From contig JAGBBP010000049.1 in NCBI GenBank assembly GCA_017938405.1, positions 186,001-250,000 of the forward strand: a stretch of DNA of 64,000 nucleotides. The letters run 5' to 3'. Positions 8,595 to 16,834 of this stretch are shown here, one piece after another; positions within the stretch are counted from its first letter, which is position 1, and every line of letters starts with the position of its first letter. The DNA comes from Lachnospiraceae bacterium (GTDB taxonomy: Bacteria; Bacillota; Clostridia; Lachnospirales; Lachnospiraceae). The position numbers and the translations under genes are program-made. The notes beneath the pieces are model-generated. The model was not told the DNA's origin, made no database searches, and saw nothing but the letters and a program-made list of their open reading frames with translations.

Positions 8595-8870
8595 TTATAC
8601 CGCATGTTCATCAAGAATCTTCTTCAATGCTTCGATGGAACTGCTATGAGACCGGGCAATCTTTGTATGTATACCGACTTTTCCCAAGGCACAATGAACC
8701 ATCTTGTGCGATACCGTATTGGTAAACAGCACCAACAAATCCGGTGAACCCATATTTTTCAAACTGCTTGTCATCTTAGGATACACTTTCACTTTACATT
8801 TATAATCACTACATAACTCCGCATATCTTCGTATCATACACTCATTTCCTCCGATAATTGCTACACTCAT
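8595..8870 (-). CDS. DUF2325 domain protein
   Basis: This is a 91-residue single-domain protein starting at the ATG at 8870 with AGGAGG. It has a Rossmann-like opening SVAIIGGNECMIRRY, a central DLLVLFTNTVSHKMVH and an ending that matches the DUF2325 fold (SHSSSIEALKKIL). Conserved His and Cys residues (C14-, C25-type, H near 54 and 58) could bind metal or a cofactor, but this is inference. It is the first gene of the operon and directly follows the metalloregulator-like operators. Confidence 0.8.
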   Translation of the reverse strand: MSVAIIGGNECMIRRYAELCSDYKCKVKVYPKMTSSLKNMGSPDLLVLFTNTVSHKMVHCALGKVGIHTKIARSHSSSIEALKKILDEHAV

Positions 8871-8897
8871 GTGCTCACCTCCTGATATATTCCCATT

Positions 8898-8915
8898 GGT
8901 TAGCACCAGCTAACC
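8898..8915 (-). promoter_or_regulatory. DtxR-like operator 1
   Basis: A perfect 7-bp inverted repeat, GGTTAGC-ACCA-GCTAACC, conforms to the TTAGnnnnnnCTAA shape of DtxR/IdeR/MntR-type sites. It lies in the leader between the promoter and the DUF2325 ribosome site. Confidence 0.7.
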
Positions 8916-8931
8916 AATACTCTGCAAAATA

Positions 8932-8947
8932 GTTAGCATTGGCTAAC
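8932..8947 (-). promoter_or_regulatory. DtxR-like operator 2
   Basis: GTTAGC-ATTG-GCTAAC shares the same half-site as operator 1. The two centres are 33 bases apart, about three helical turns. It begins about four bases after the expected transcription start, a position that would block RNA polymerase. Confidence 0.72.
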
Positions 8948-8957
8948 TTCAGACCAT

Positions 8958-8986
8958 AGTATATCTAATCCCCTTCCGAATGTCAA
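8958..8986 (-). promoter_or_regulatory. Consensus promoter of the DUF2325 operon
   Basis: Minus strand TTGACA (8986-8981), exactly 17 bases, TATACT (8963-8958). This is a near-consensus promoter, so the operon should be strongly expressed when not repressed at the operators just downstream. Confidence 0.85.
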
Positions 8987-9022
8987 TACTCTTTTCACCT
9001 TTTTTCATAACAGTAAAACAAG

Positions 9023-9057
9023 AAGCGGCACCGTAGCTAAAAACTACCGTACCGCTT
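9023..9057 (-). terminator. Second hairpin after the lipoprotein gene
   Basis: A 14-bp imperfect stem, AAGCGGTACGGTAG with its partner, has an A/T-rich loop. It lies behind the stronger hairpin at 9071-9088 and is followed by TCTTGTTTT on the minus strand. It could be a back-up terminator. Confidence 0.5.
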
Positions 9058-9070
9058 TCACAAATAGAAA

Positions 9071-9088
9071 GGGGAGGTTACCCTCCCC
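9071..9088 (-). terminator. Terminator of the rnf/lipoprotein transcript
   Basis: A perfect 7-bp stem GGGGAGG / CCTCCCC with a four-base loop is followed on the minus strand by TTTCTATTT, 18 bases after the lipoprotein stop. Confidence 0.75.
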
Positions 9089-9106
9089 TTGTATATCTTT
9101 ACTCTC

Positions 9107-10105
9107 TTACTTTAACTTTCCTGCAGCCTTCACAAATCCATCGATACCCATGGTACAACCTGCGGTCTGTAAGTCTGCATTGCCGTAACCGTCCACATTT
9201 GCAAGACCACTGATTTCCGCAACCGTCTTACCTACACATGCCGCATCAAATGCTGCTGCCTGCTCGTTCCATTCCTTCACAACGCCGTCACCGTTTAAGT
9301 CGGTACCGTATGCGCTCATACCGTAGTTGGTACCTGCCTCCTTCTTAGAAGAAACAACCTTAGCTAAATCGTAAGTAGAAGCACCGGTTGCATCGAAGGT
9401 GAACTTCACCTGAACGCAATCACTGGTAGCAGCTACAACCTTGCCCTCTGCATCTAATGCAACTGCGAGGAAGGTGGTCTCAAGCTGGTTCTGACCGGTT
9501 GCATCCTCGGTAGCGTCCTTACAGGACTGCGCAGTGGATACACCAAGCTTTAAGGTATGATCAGCGGTAACATCGGAAGCCACCGCATTGTTATATGCCT
9601 TCTCGATTGCCTGCACAAACTCAACAATGGTAATGGTACAACCTGCATTGATTACTTCTTCGGTACCCTTATCTTCCCCTGCAACCAAAGCTTTCACTTC
9701 ATCCAGGGTCTTACCGCAAACAACACTTTCGAACGCATCAGCCTGTTCGTACCATTCCTTTACGGAACCGCCGTATGCAACCATGTTGTAAGCATCGCCA
9801 AGCTCATACTTGGTAGCAAAGGACTCGTTTGCAATAGCCTTACCGTCACCGGTATATGCTACGGTAGCGTCTGCGGCATCCAACTGACATGCAATAATCT
9901 TACCTGCCGCATCCACGGTAACTACCGCTACGTTCGTAGTGGCCTTACCCTGACCGTTGGCATCCGCCTCGGCACTACTTGCCTTGGAAACCTCAGTCAC
10001 AACGCCCATACCGAACTTTAAAGTCTCTGCTTCTTTCTTACATCCTACAAAAGATACAACCATAAGAACACTAAGAGATAAACAAAGTAACTTTTTCATT
10101 TTCAT
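9107..10105 (-). CDS. Lipoprotein with two copies of an unrecognised ~145-residue domain, next to rnf/eet genes
   Basis: This 332-residue protein starts at the ATG at 10105 after GGAGG, with a lipoprotein signal and lipobox FVGC (Cys22). The mature part is an internal duplication, residues ~28-170 and ~182-332. Each copy reads TLK-F/L-G...T..A.V.DA.GK, then a Tyr-Gly-Met/Asn-Met element, KEW-x-EQA-x-AF, a Cys-GKT segment, and ends AGCT-x2-I-x2-FV-x-A. Each copy keeps two cysteines. The FMN-attachment motif DxxSGAT is absent, so it is not an ordinary flavinylated FMN_bind lipoprotein. It is the last gene after EetA-like and has its own promoter. I infer an extracellular role with Rnf/Eet electron transfer, but the function is unknown. 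Confidence 0.7.
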   Translation of the reverse strand: MKMKKLLCLSLSVLMVVSFVGCKKEAETLKFGMGVVTEVSKASSAEADANGQGKATTNVAVVTVDAAGKIIACQLDAADATVAYTGDGKAIANESFATKYELGDAYNMVAYGGSVKEWYEQADAFESVVCGKTLDEVKALVAGEDKGTEEVINAGCTITIVEFVQAIEKAYNNAVASDVTADHTLKLGVSTAQSCKDATEDATGQNQLETTFLAVALDAEGKVVAATSDCVQVKFTFDATGASTYDLAKVVSSKKEAGTNYGMSAYGTDLNGDGVVKEWNEQAAAFDAACVGKTVAEISGLANVDGYGNADLQTAGCTMGIDGFVKAAGKLK

Positions 10106-10148
10106 AAGAAACTCCTCCTTGTGGTATTGTTAATTTTTTATCAACTTC

Positions 10149-10177
10149 ATTATGCAATAAAAAATGAACTTTGTCAA
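10149..10177 (-). promoter_or_regulatory. Promoter of the duplicated-domain lipoprotein gene
   Basis: Minus strand TTGACA (10177-10172), 17 bases, CATAAT (10154-10149) with TG one base upstream of the -10. The lipoprotein can thus be made independently of the rnf operon. Confidence 0.7.
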
Positions 10178-10205
10178 TACGTAGTTGTATTAATTTCTTT
10201 TGTAT

Positions 10206-10709
10206 TTATATAAAATTTTTAGGAATTCGTTTTTCAATAACCCCACCGCATAGTCCCACAAAGATGCCGGATACCGTACCGGTGATTGCAAGCACAATTA
10301 AATAATATCCCAATTCTGCCGTTCCTAAAAGAATCATCGCTGCCAAAATCTGTCCGACGTTATGAAACACGCCTCCTGCCACGCTGACCCCCACTACAGA
10401 CAAAATATTCAGCCGTTTTAGCAGCACCATAACCAGCATGCTTAAAAATGCCCCCGCTAAACTGTAAACAAGGGCCATCATATTCCCGAACATAAAAGAT
10501 ACCGCCAGCATACGGATCAAGGATACCACTGCGGCTTCCTTTAATCCGAACCGGTACAACACAAACACAATGATAATATTCGGAAGTCCGATTTTAATTC
10601 CCGGCACCGCATGAAACAAGGGAGGCAGCATGGACTCCACATAGGCCAATATCAGTGCTACCGCGGTACAAAGCCCGAGAACTGCAATCTTTTTCGTCGC
10701 TGGTCTCAT
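10206..10709 (-). CDS. Gx transporter family membrane protein, EetA-like
   Basis: This is a 167-residue polytopic protein once annotated as heptaprenyl diphosphate synthase component I and now grouped with EetA. It has about five or six helices; the family's glycine-rich phrase is seen as PGIKIGLPNIIIVFVLYRFG and later AGGVFHNVGQ. The start at 10709 follows AAGGAGA. EetA with EetB is implicated in moving electrons from membrane quinol or Rnf to extracellular flavin in Gram-positives (family knowledge). It follows the EetB-like gene by 12 bases. Confidence 0.85.
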   Translation of the reverse strand: MRPATKKIAVLGLCTAVALILAYVESMLPPLFHAVPGIKIGLPNIIIVFVLYRFGLKEAAVVSLIRMLAVSFMFGNMMALVYSLAGAFLSMLVMVLLKRLNILSVVGVSVAGGVFHNVGQILAAMILLGTAELGYYLIVLAITGTVSGIFVGLCGGVIEKRIPKNFI

Positions 10710-10721
10710 GGTAACTCTCCT

Positions 10722-11141
10722 TTACACAACAATATCCGGTGCATCTTTTTCTTCCGTGGCATAAACCGTAATCACAACCTTATGAGGAAGACAGACAATA
10801 CTTTCGCCTTCTCTGGAAATGGGCTTGTGACCGGCACAAATACCGTCCGGACAAGTCGCCGTTTCCACATAGGCCTGTCCGTCCTTTATTACCAGTACAT
10901 TCAGCTCCTCAGCCTCTCCTCCCGTACGGATTTCCACCCTGACATCCTCTGCCAGGGAATAGGTGCCAAACTCTTTCCCGTCTACCGTCACCACGACTTT
11001 ATCGCCTTCTCCACGAAAGAAATAAAAGCATAGACCGCATACAGAAACGAGCAACAACAGCGCTACTATAAATATTACATCATTACGAAACAGTCGCCCA
11101 CCGTTTTTTGCGGTGGGCGTAGTCTTTACCTCTTGATTCAT
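10722..11141 (-). CDS. NusG domain II-like membrane-anchored protein, EetB-like
   Basis: This is a 139-residue protein. A short cytoplasmic N-terminus and one membrane helix (~residues 22-42) precede an outward NusG domain II-type beta domain with CPDGICAGHKPISREGES and CLPHKVVI. Its ATG overlaps the rnfB stop (TAATG), so it belongs to the rnf operon by coupling. EetB partners EetA in flavin-based extracellular electron transfer; joining it to Rnf suggests that Rnf-linked electrons can be routed outwards, which is inference. Confidence 0.83.
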   Translation of the reverse strand: MNQEVKTTPTAKNGGRLFRNDVIFIVALLLLVSVCGLCFYFFRGEGDKVVVTVDGKEFGTYSLAEDVRVEIRTGGEAEELNVLVIKDGQAYVETATCPDGICAGHKPISREGESIVCLPHKVVITVYATEEKDAPDIVV

Positions 11142-11980
11142 TATTCTTCTACCTTGAAATCCTCATACTCCTCGGAAAGATCCGGGAAGAATACCTGCTT
11201 TAAGCTACCGGTCGGACAACTTGCTGCACAGGCTCCGCATCCGACACATTTAGTATAATCGATTTTTGCCAAATTATTCGTTACGGTAATTGCCTCATGC
11301 GGACAGGTCTTTACGCACTTCATACAGCCGATACAGGCGTTTTTACAAGCCTTACGGGCATCCGCACCCTTGTCCTTACTGTTACACATAACAACCACTA
11401 CCGTCTCCTGCGGCACCATGGAAATCACCTTCTTCGGACAAATGCTCTCACAAAGTCCGCAACCGAGGCAACGGCTGGTATCCACATGGGCGATACCGTC
11501 CTTCATACAAATGGCATTGGCCGGACAAGCCGCGGCACAATCTCCCAGACCCATACAACCGTAGCTGCAGGTCTCCGGACCACCATACAACATAGCCGCC
11601 GCCTTACAACTGGTTACGCCCACATAGTCCGTCTTCGTCGCGGTCGCTTCGCAGTTACCGTTACAGTGAACAAAAGCAACTACATCCTTCGGCGGCTCTA
11701 CTTCGATACCAAGTAAGGCTCCTAACTCCTCTGCAGTAGACTCCGCACCCGGAACACAAAGGTTCGGCTTTGCTTTCCCTTCTGCTACAGCCACCGCATA
11801 ATCATCACATCCCTTATATCCGCAGGCACCGCAATTGACACCCGGCAGGCAGGCACGAACTGCCTTTACCGTCTGATCCTCTTCCACACCGAAGAAACGG
11901 GACATTACCGCAATGAGCACGCCTGCCAGCAAACCGATAACGCCTACCACTAATAATGCAATCAAAATGTTATTATTCAT
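11141..11980 (-). CDS. rnfB: Rnf complex subunit B (iron-sulfur)
   Basis: This is the ferredoxin-facing subunit of the ferredoxin:NAD+ oxidoreductase ion pump. An N-terminal membrane anchor (residues ~4-25) is followed by a four-Fe-S binding region CLPGVNCGACGYKGC, then several [4Fe-4S] motifs: CLGCGLCESICP, CIGCMKCVKTCP and CVGCGACAASCP. The product has 279 residues, normal for clostridia. GGAGG is 12 bases before the ATG, rather far, which may lower translation. Confidence 0.96.
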   Translation of the reverse strand: MNNNILIALLVVGVIGLLAGVLIAVMSRFFGVEEDQTVKAVRACLPGVNCGACGYKGCDDYAVAVAEGKAKPNLCVPGAESTAEELGALLGIEVEPPKDVVAFVHCNGNCEATATKTDYVGVTSCKAAAMLYGGPETCSYGCMGLGDCAAACPANAICMKDGIAHVDTSRCLGCGLCESICPKKVISMVPQETVVVVMCNSKDKGADARKACKNACIGCMKCVKTCPHEAITVTNNLAKIDYTKCVGCGACAASCPTGSLKQVFFPDLSEEYEDFKVEE

Positions 11981-11998
11981 ACGCCTTCGTTACCTCCT

Positions 11999-12598
11999 TT
12001 ACGCGAACAGCGCATCCACAACACCCGCAAAGCCCATGAAAGCCAACGAAATGAAGGAAGCAGCGATTAATGTAACGGCAAGTCCGCGGAACGGTGCCGG
12101 TACACGACTCTCATCAATACGGGAACGAAGTCCGGAAAACAGTACCATTGCCAGTAAGAATCCAAGACCGCATCCTAAGGAACTAACCATAGACTCCAAA
12201 AAATTGTAACCGTCATTGATGTTATTGATAGCAACACCGAGTACGGCACAGTTGGTGGTAATCAGCGGAAGATACACGCCCAACCCTTTGTGAAGTGCCG
12301 GAGAAAATCTCTTTAACAAAAGCTCCAGAATCTGAACCAACGTAGCGATTACAAGGATAAAGATAATCGTCTGCATGTATCCCAGGCCTACCTTATCCAA
12401 AAGCAAATACTGAATCGGCCAGGTTACGGCAGTTGCCAAAAGCATAACCGCAGTAACCGAAACTCCCATACCCACTGCCTGATTCAATTTCTTGGAAACG
12501 CCGAGGAACGGACAAATTCCTAAGAAACGGCTGAGCACGTAGTTATTTACCAATACCGAAGAAAGTAAAATGATAATTAATGTCTTAAATACTTCCAT
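11999..12598 (-). CDS. rnfA: Rnf complex subunit A
   Basis: This is a 199-residue integral membrane subunit with six helices and paired core sequences SRFLGICPFLGVSKK and TTNCAVLGVAINN, the half-motifs containing the cysteines that hold an intramembrane [2Fe-2S] cluster with RnfE. The ATG at 12598 overlaps the rnfE stop as TAATG, so I reject the longer frame reaching back to 12667. Confidence 0.96.
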   Translation of the reverse strand: MEVFKTLIIILLSSVLVNNYVLSRFLGICPFLGVSKKLNQAVGMGVSVTAVMLLATAVTWPIQYLLLDKVGLGYMQTIIFILVIATLVQILELLLKRFSPALHKGLGVYLPLITTNCAVLGVAINNINDGYNFLESMVSSLGCGLGFLLAMVLFSGLRSRIDESRVPAPFRGLAVTLIAASFISLAFMGFAGVVDALFA

Positions 12599-13287
12599 TA
12601 CTGCTCCTCTCCTTTCTTCATGCATGCACCGGTATGACAACTGCCTGCGGACGGACATCCCGCACAAGAGAACTCCGTCTTAAGCGGTGCCTTACCGGAG
12701 GTAATCGCATACACAAGGGCAATTAATAAACCGTATACCAGCATACCGCCCGGAGCCTTCACAAGAAATGCAATCTTGTACGGCTCAAGGAACGGAATCG
12801 CAATTCCGGCGAAGCTGGCATTACCGAATACTTCACGGATAAATGCCATGGCGCACAGTGCAATGGTAAAACCGAGGCCCATGCCGATACCGTCAAGAGC
12901 GGAACGAAGCACGTTATTCTTACTTGCAAACATTTCCGCACGACCGAGAATAATACAGTTTACGGTAATCAGTGCCAGGTACACACCGAGCATCTCATAA
13001 AGTGCCGGAAAATACGCCTGTACAATCATTTGCACAATGGTAACAAATCCGGCGATAATTACAATATAACAAGGAATACGCACGCTGTCCGGAATAATTT
13101 TTCGAAGCAGGGAAATCAGCATATTGGAGCAAATCAGTACCACCATTGCCGCAATTCCCATACCGAAGGCTCCGGCTACGTTATTGGTCGTCGCAAGGGT
13201 CGGACAGGTACCGAGAATCAAAACCAGTACCGGATTTTCCTTCAGAATACCCTTTAACAAAACAGACATATTACTGTTATTCTTCAT
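12598..13287 (-). CDS. rnfE: Rnf complex subunit E with Cys-rich tail
   Basis: RnfE is the pseudo-symmetric partner of RnfA in the membrane, with ILGTCPTLATTNN and TVNCIILGRAEMFA carrying the cluster cysteines. The ATG at 13287 has AGGAGG eight bases ahead; it overlaps the end of rnfG by 11 bases. After the last helix the protein carries a hydrophilic tail with SCAGCPSAGSCHTGAC, four cysteines and a His within 16 residues. A short Cys motif tail is not needed for the core fold and may bind metal. Confidence 0.95.
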   Translation of the reverse strand: MKNNSNMSVLLKGILKENPVLVLILGTCPTLATTNNVAGAFGMGIAAMVVLICSNMLISLLRKIIPDSVRIPCYIVIIAGFVTIVQMIVQAYFPALYEMLGVYLALITVNCIILGRAEMFASKNNVLRSALDGIGMGLGFTIALCAMAFIREVFGNASFAGIAIPFLEPYKIAFLVKAPGGMLVYGLLIALVYAITSGKAPLKTEFSCAGCPSAGSCHTGACMKKGEEQ

Positions 13288-14470
13288 TACCGGCACCTCC
13301 TTCTAAAATCTTTACAGATTCAAATGCTCGTAAAATCGCTTTCTTATAACCGTTAGTGGTAAGGGTTGCCCCGGAAATACCGTCAACCGCATCGTAATCC
13401 GCCTCGGTCTTTCCGACGAACTGACCATAAAATGCTTCGTTTGCACAAGCATCACCGATGTTCGGCGTCTCTGCCTGGGAAAGGGTGAGACAGTCGATAA
13501 TCTTTCCTTCCTTTGTCATAGACACTTTGATAAAAATATATTCTCCGGAAGCCGGATGATAATCATCGCCGCCGTTAATACCGTAACCGGCCCCCTTCAT
13601 CTCAAGTACATAATTACCGCTCTCCGTCTTCGTTGCGGATACAAGTGCAGAAGGCAAATCCGCATATACGTTCAAATCAATCTCCGTCTCCACGGAAGCA
13701 TTTAAAATTGCCATCTGAGCGGAAACATTTGCAGCCGTATCACCTTCGGCACCGGATACCACCGCACCGGACGCATCCACACCGACAAACTGCTCTCCGA
13801 TGACACAAACGGCACCCTTGCCGTTATCGGCGATATACACCGCATCAATACCTTCGATTACTTCGGTTAAGAACAGTTTCGTAAACTTTCCTTCCCCTGC
13901 AGGAAGCGCCGCGGAAAGATTATCCATCAAAATCTCTTCTTCGCTGCGGATATCCACGGAGCCGCCTCCGAGAATCGTTGCCGCGTTAATGGCATCCTTC
14001 ACCGCGTTGCGATAAGCAACCGTTGTCTTGGTAGCACCGGAAATCACATCCACTGTTTCTATCCCATCGCTGCTTTTTCCGGTAAAATTCTCGCCGAAGG
14101 TCTTTTCATAACCTAAGGTCTCATTGGAAGACAGACACACCGCTCCGCTGACCGTACCGTCGGCATTCACACCGCACATAATTACAAAACCGGAACCGTA
14201 ACCGGTTGTGGTAAGCTTTACTACATGACCGCCGCCGGCTTCCTTATATGCCTCTGTCACGGTAGCCGGAAGTTCATACGCGGACAAATCCATCTTCTCA
14301 AACCCGGTTCCCTCCGGCATTACCACCAGAAGTGCCTCATTTGCTGCGGCATTCTGATTTTTTTCAATAATCGGGGCAGTGAGTGCATTGGTTGCGGCAA
14401 GTAAAAGGGAAATCACCCCGCAAATCGCTGTCAATACCACGATGCTCTTTACGTTTAAAGACTTTTTCAT
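13277..14470 (-). CDS. rnfG: Rnf complex subunit G with two FMN-binding domains
   Basis: RnfG carries covalent FMN on the outer face of the membrane. This copy has 397 residues, about twice the usual ~190-210. After the N-terminal helix there are two FMN_bind units, each with an attachment motif: VDVISGATKTT (residue ~145) and VDGISGATLTT (~370). The first keeps the N-terminal TAPIIEKNQN opening of normal RnfG. The ATG overlaps the rnfD stop (ATGA). Two FMNs would extend the external redox chain; this is inference. Confidence 0.94.
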   Translation of the reverse strand: MKKSLNVKSIVVLTAICGVISLLLAATNALTAPIIEKNQNAAANEALLVVMPEGTGFEKMDLSAYELPATVTEAYKEAGGGHVVKLTTTGYGSGFVIMCGVNADGTVSGAVCLSSNETLGYEKTFGENFTGKSSDGIETVDVISGATKTTVAYRNAVKDAINAATILGGGSVDIRSEEEILMDNLSAALPAGEGKFTKLFLTEVIEGIDAVYIADNGKGAVCVIGEQFVGVDASGAVVSGAEGDTAANVSAQMAILNASVETEIDLNVYADLPSALVSATKTESGNYVLEMKGAGYGINGGDDYHPASGEYIFIKVSMTKEGKIIDCLTLSQAETPNIGDACANEAFYGQFVGKTEADYDAVDGISGATLTTNGYKKAILRAFESVKILEGGAGNEE

Positions 14471-15402
14471 GCTTTCTTACCTCCCACTCCAAAGACTTTG
14501 TGCCTTGTCCAGGAATCAATGTAAGGCGTCAGAATATTCATAAACAAAATCGCAAAGGATACGCCCTCCGGGTAAACACCGAAATAACGAATCACAAAAG
14601 TAATAAGGCCCGCACCCAAACCGAAAATCAGCTTGCCCGCTGCGGTAGCCGGGGAAGTCACATAATCCGTTGCCATGAAAATCGCACCGATAAACAAACC
14701 ACCGGAAAGAATCATTGCCAATGCACCGGTAAAATCCATGCCCTCCATAAAGAAAGAGCAGACAAACACGGTACCGATATAAGCTACCGGAATGTGCCAG
14801 GTAATGACACGACGTACCAGCAAATACACAAACCCCAGCACCAATGCCAATACACAGGTCTCACCGATGGCACCGCCGTTAAGGCCTAAGAACAAGTCTA
14901 AAAGAGACGGCATTGCCGCACCCTCGCCCAGGCTCAGCGGAGTTGCACTTGAAACCGTATCCACTACCGTCGGAAACGCCTGTACCGTCATAGTGCCGAA
15001 AGCAATGAGCATAAATACGCGGGCCGTAATGGCCGGATTCACCGGATTACACCCGATACCGCCGAACAAGCACTTTACTACAACAATGGCAAACAATGCA
15101 CCGACCACACACTGCCAAAGCGGAATGTTCGCCGGCAGATTCAGCGCAAGAAGCAGACCGGTTACTGCGGCACTGAAATCACCGATGGTCTGGTCCTTCT
15201 TGATAATTACATTAAACAATGCTTCAAATCCCACACAAGCGACAACGCAAACCGCAATGACCAGAAGGGAACGCAATCCGAAAATCACCGTACCGGCAAT
15301 GGTAGCCGGAAGCAGGGAAATCAAAACATCACGCATAATCCCCGCGGTAGACTGACCGCTGTGTATATGAGGGGAAACAGAGAGCTTTAATTTGTTACTC
15401 AT
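14467..15402 (-). CDS. rnfD: Rnf complex subunit D
   Basis: This is a 311-residue membrane subunit with about nine helices. The covalent FMN site is VSSATPLSLGEG (Thr). The family opening SPHIHSGQSTAGIMRDVLISLLPA is present. It overlaps rnfG and rnfC by ATGA at both ends, which points to tight coupling. Target of ApbE-type flavinylation. Confidence 0.96.
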   Translation of the reverse strand: MSNKLKLSVSPHIHSGQSTAGIMRDVLISLLPATIAGTVIFGLRSLLVIAVCVVACVGFEALFNVIIKKDQTIGDFSAAVTGLLLALNLPANIPLWQCVVGALFAIVVVKCLFGGIGCNPVNPAITARVFMLIAFGTMTVQAFPTVVDTVSSATPLSLGEGAAMPSLLDLFLGLNGGAIGETCVLALVLGFVYLLVRRVITWHIPVAYIGTVFVCSFFMEGMDFTGALAMILSGGLFIGAIFMATDYVTSPATAAGKLIFGLGAGLITFVIRYFGVYPEGVSFAILFMNILTPYIDSWTRHKVFGVGGKKA

Positions 15403-16721
15403 GCTTTTGCCTCCTCCTTTGCTTTTTCTTCTCTTAAAAATACTTTTGCAAGCTTATTGTTCTGAACAAGCGGACGATTTGCCGGACAGACAAAGCTGCA
15501 ACAACCGCATTCCATACATGCATTTACGGAAAGCTCCTCCAGAAGCTCCGCATTCTTGTTTTCCAATGCCTTAGAAATTGCCGCCGGAGCAAGACCGAAC
15601 GGACAGGTATTGGTACACGCACCGCAACGGATGCAGGCCGTGGTCTTCGGAAGACGCGCTTCCTTTTCCGTCAGTGCCAAAATCGCATTGGTATTCTTAA
15701 TTACCGGGGCGGAATCATCCGGCACCGTAAGTCCCATCATCGGACCGCCGTAAATCAGCTTTGCCGGTTCTTCGGTCAAACCGCCGCAAACCGCAAACAA
15801 TTCTGCCATGGAAGCACCGATCGGTGCCATTACATTCTGCGGATTCTTTACCGCACCGCCGTCTACGGTAACACATTTTTCCACTAAAGGCATACCGGTC
15901 TGCAAATACGAGCCGATGGTAGCAAGGGTCGTACAGTTAATTACGATACAGCCCACATCAATCGGAAGCTTCCCTACCGGTACCACCCTTCCCGTGGTAT
16001 GGTAAATGAGAACCTTCTCACCCCCCTGCGGATATACTGCCGGGAGAACCTTTACCTGAAGGGTACAAGCATCCTTCACCTCTTCCGCCAGCTGCTTCAT
16101 GGAGGCAATTGCGGTCTTTTTGTTGGACTCAATGCCGATAATTACATTCTTAATACCGAGATACTTGCTCAAAACACGAAGGGCATAGGCCATATCCGCA
16201 CCACGCTCCACCATAGTCACGGTGTCACTGGTCACGTAAGGCTCACACTCTGCTCCGTTAATCACCAGATATTCGATACGTGCCGGGTCAACATTGAACT
16301 TTACATGGGTCGGGAAACCCGCACCGCCGAGGCCTACAATACCGCTCCCCGTAAGGGCTGCCATTAAGCTTTCCTTGGAATCCACCACCGGTGCCTTCAC
16401 AGTTTCATCAATCGTCATTTCCCCGTCGGACTCGATTACCACCGCCGGAGCCTTTGCGCCATTTGACAACAGAAAATCCTGAATCTTCACTACTTTACCG
16501 GATACGCTGGAATGAACCGGAGCCGAAACCATACCGTCGGCCGACCCGATTTTCGTGCCAACCTTCACCAAATCTCCGACTTTCACAATCGGCTTGGCCG
16601 GTTTACCGATATGCATCACCATCGGAATTACAACTGTTTTCGGCACTTCCATACGAGCTACCGGCTTGTCTTGTGTGTTTTTTCTATGGGGAACATGAAC
16701 CCCGTGAAGAGAAAACGCCAT
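15399..16721 (-). CDS. rnfC: Rnf complex subunit C (NADH/FMN, two 4Fe-4S)
   Basis: This peripheral subunit is where NAD+ is reduced. It has 440 residues: an N-terminal barrel-sandwich region, a Rossmann-like NADH/FMN part (GIVGLGGAGFPTHVKF, INGAECEPYVTSD), and two [4Fe-4S] motifs near the C-terminus (CIRCGACTNTCP and CMECGCCSFVCP). It is the first gene of the rnf operon, with a ~105-base leader and GGAAGG before the ATG. Confidence 0.97.
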   Translation of the reverse strand: MAFSLHGVHVPHRKNTQDKPVARMEVPKTVVIPMVMHIGKPAKPIVKVGDLVKVGTKIGSADGMVSAPVHSSVSGKVVKIQDFLLSNGAKAPAVVIESDGEMTIDETVKAPVVDSKESLMAALTGSGIVGLGGAGFPTHVKFNVDPARIEYLVINGAECEPYVTSDTVTMVERGADMAYALRVLSKYLGIKNVIIGIESNKKTAIASMKQLAEEVKDACTLQVKVLPAVYPQGGEKVLIYHTTGRVVPVGKLPIDVGCIVINCTTLATIGSYLQTGMPLVEKCVTVDGGAVKNPQNVMAPIGASMAELFAVCGGLTEEPAKLIYGGPMMGLTVPDDSAPVIKNTNAILALTEKEARLPKTTACIRCGACTNTCPFGLAPAAISKALENKNAELLEELSVNACMECGCCSFVCPANRPLVQNNKLAKVFLREEKAKEEAKA

Positions 16722-16834
16722 TTTAACTACCTTCCTTTTATATTTATTTCACGAAAAACGCAACAGACAGCAAAACAGACTTAGCGATTTCTTTCGTAAG
16801 CCTCTGTTTTGCATCTAAATATTAATATGCTTTA

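Noticed and set aside
9588..9791. Small plus-strand frames within the duplicated-domain lipoprotein gene
   Set aside because: They mirror the coding repeats on the minus strand and have no ribosome sites.
14792..15355. 187-codon plus-strand frame within rnfD
   Set aside because: It is antisense to a complete RnfD and Thr/Pro-rich as expected from reversed membrane-protein codons.
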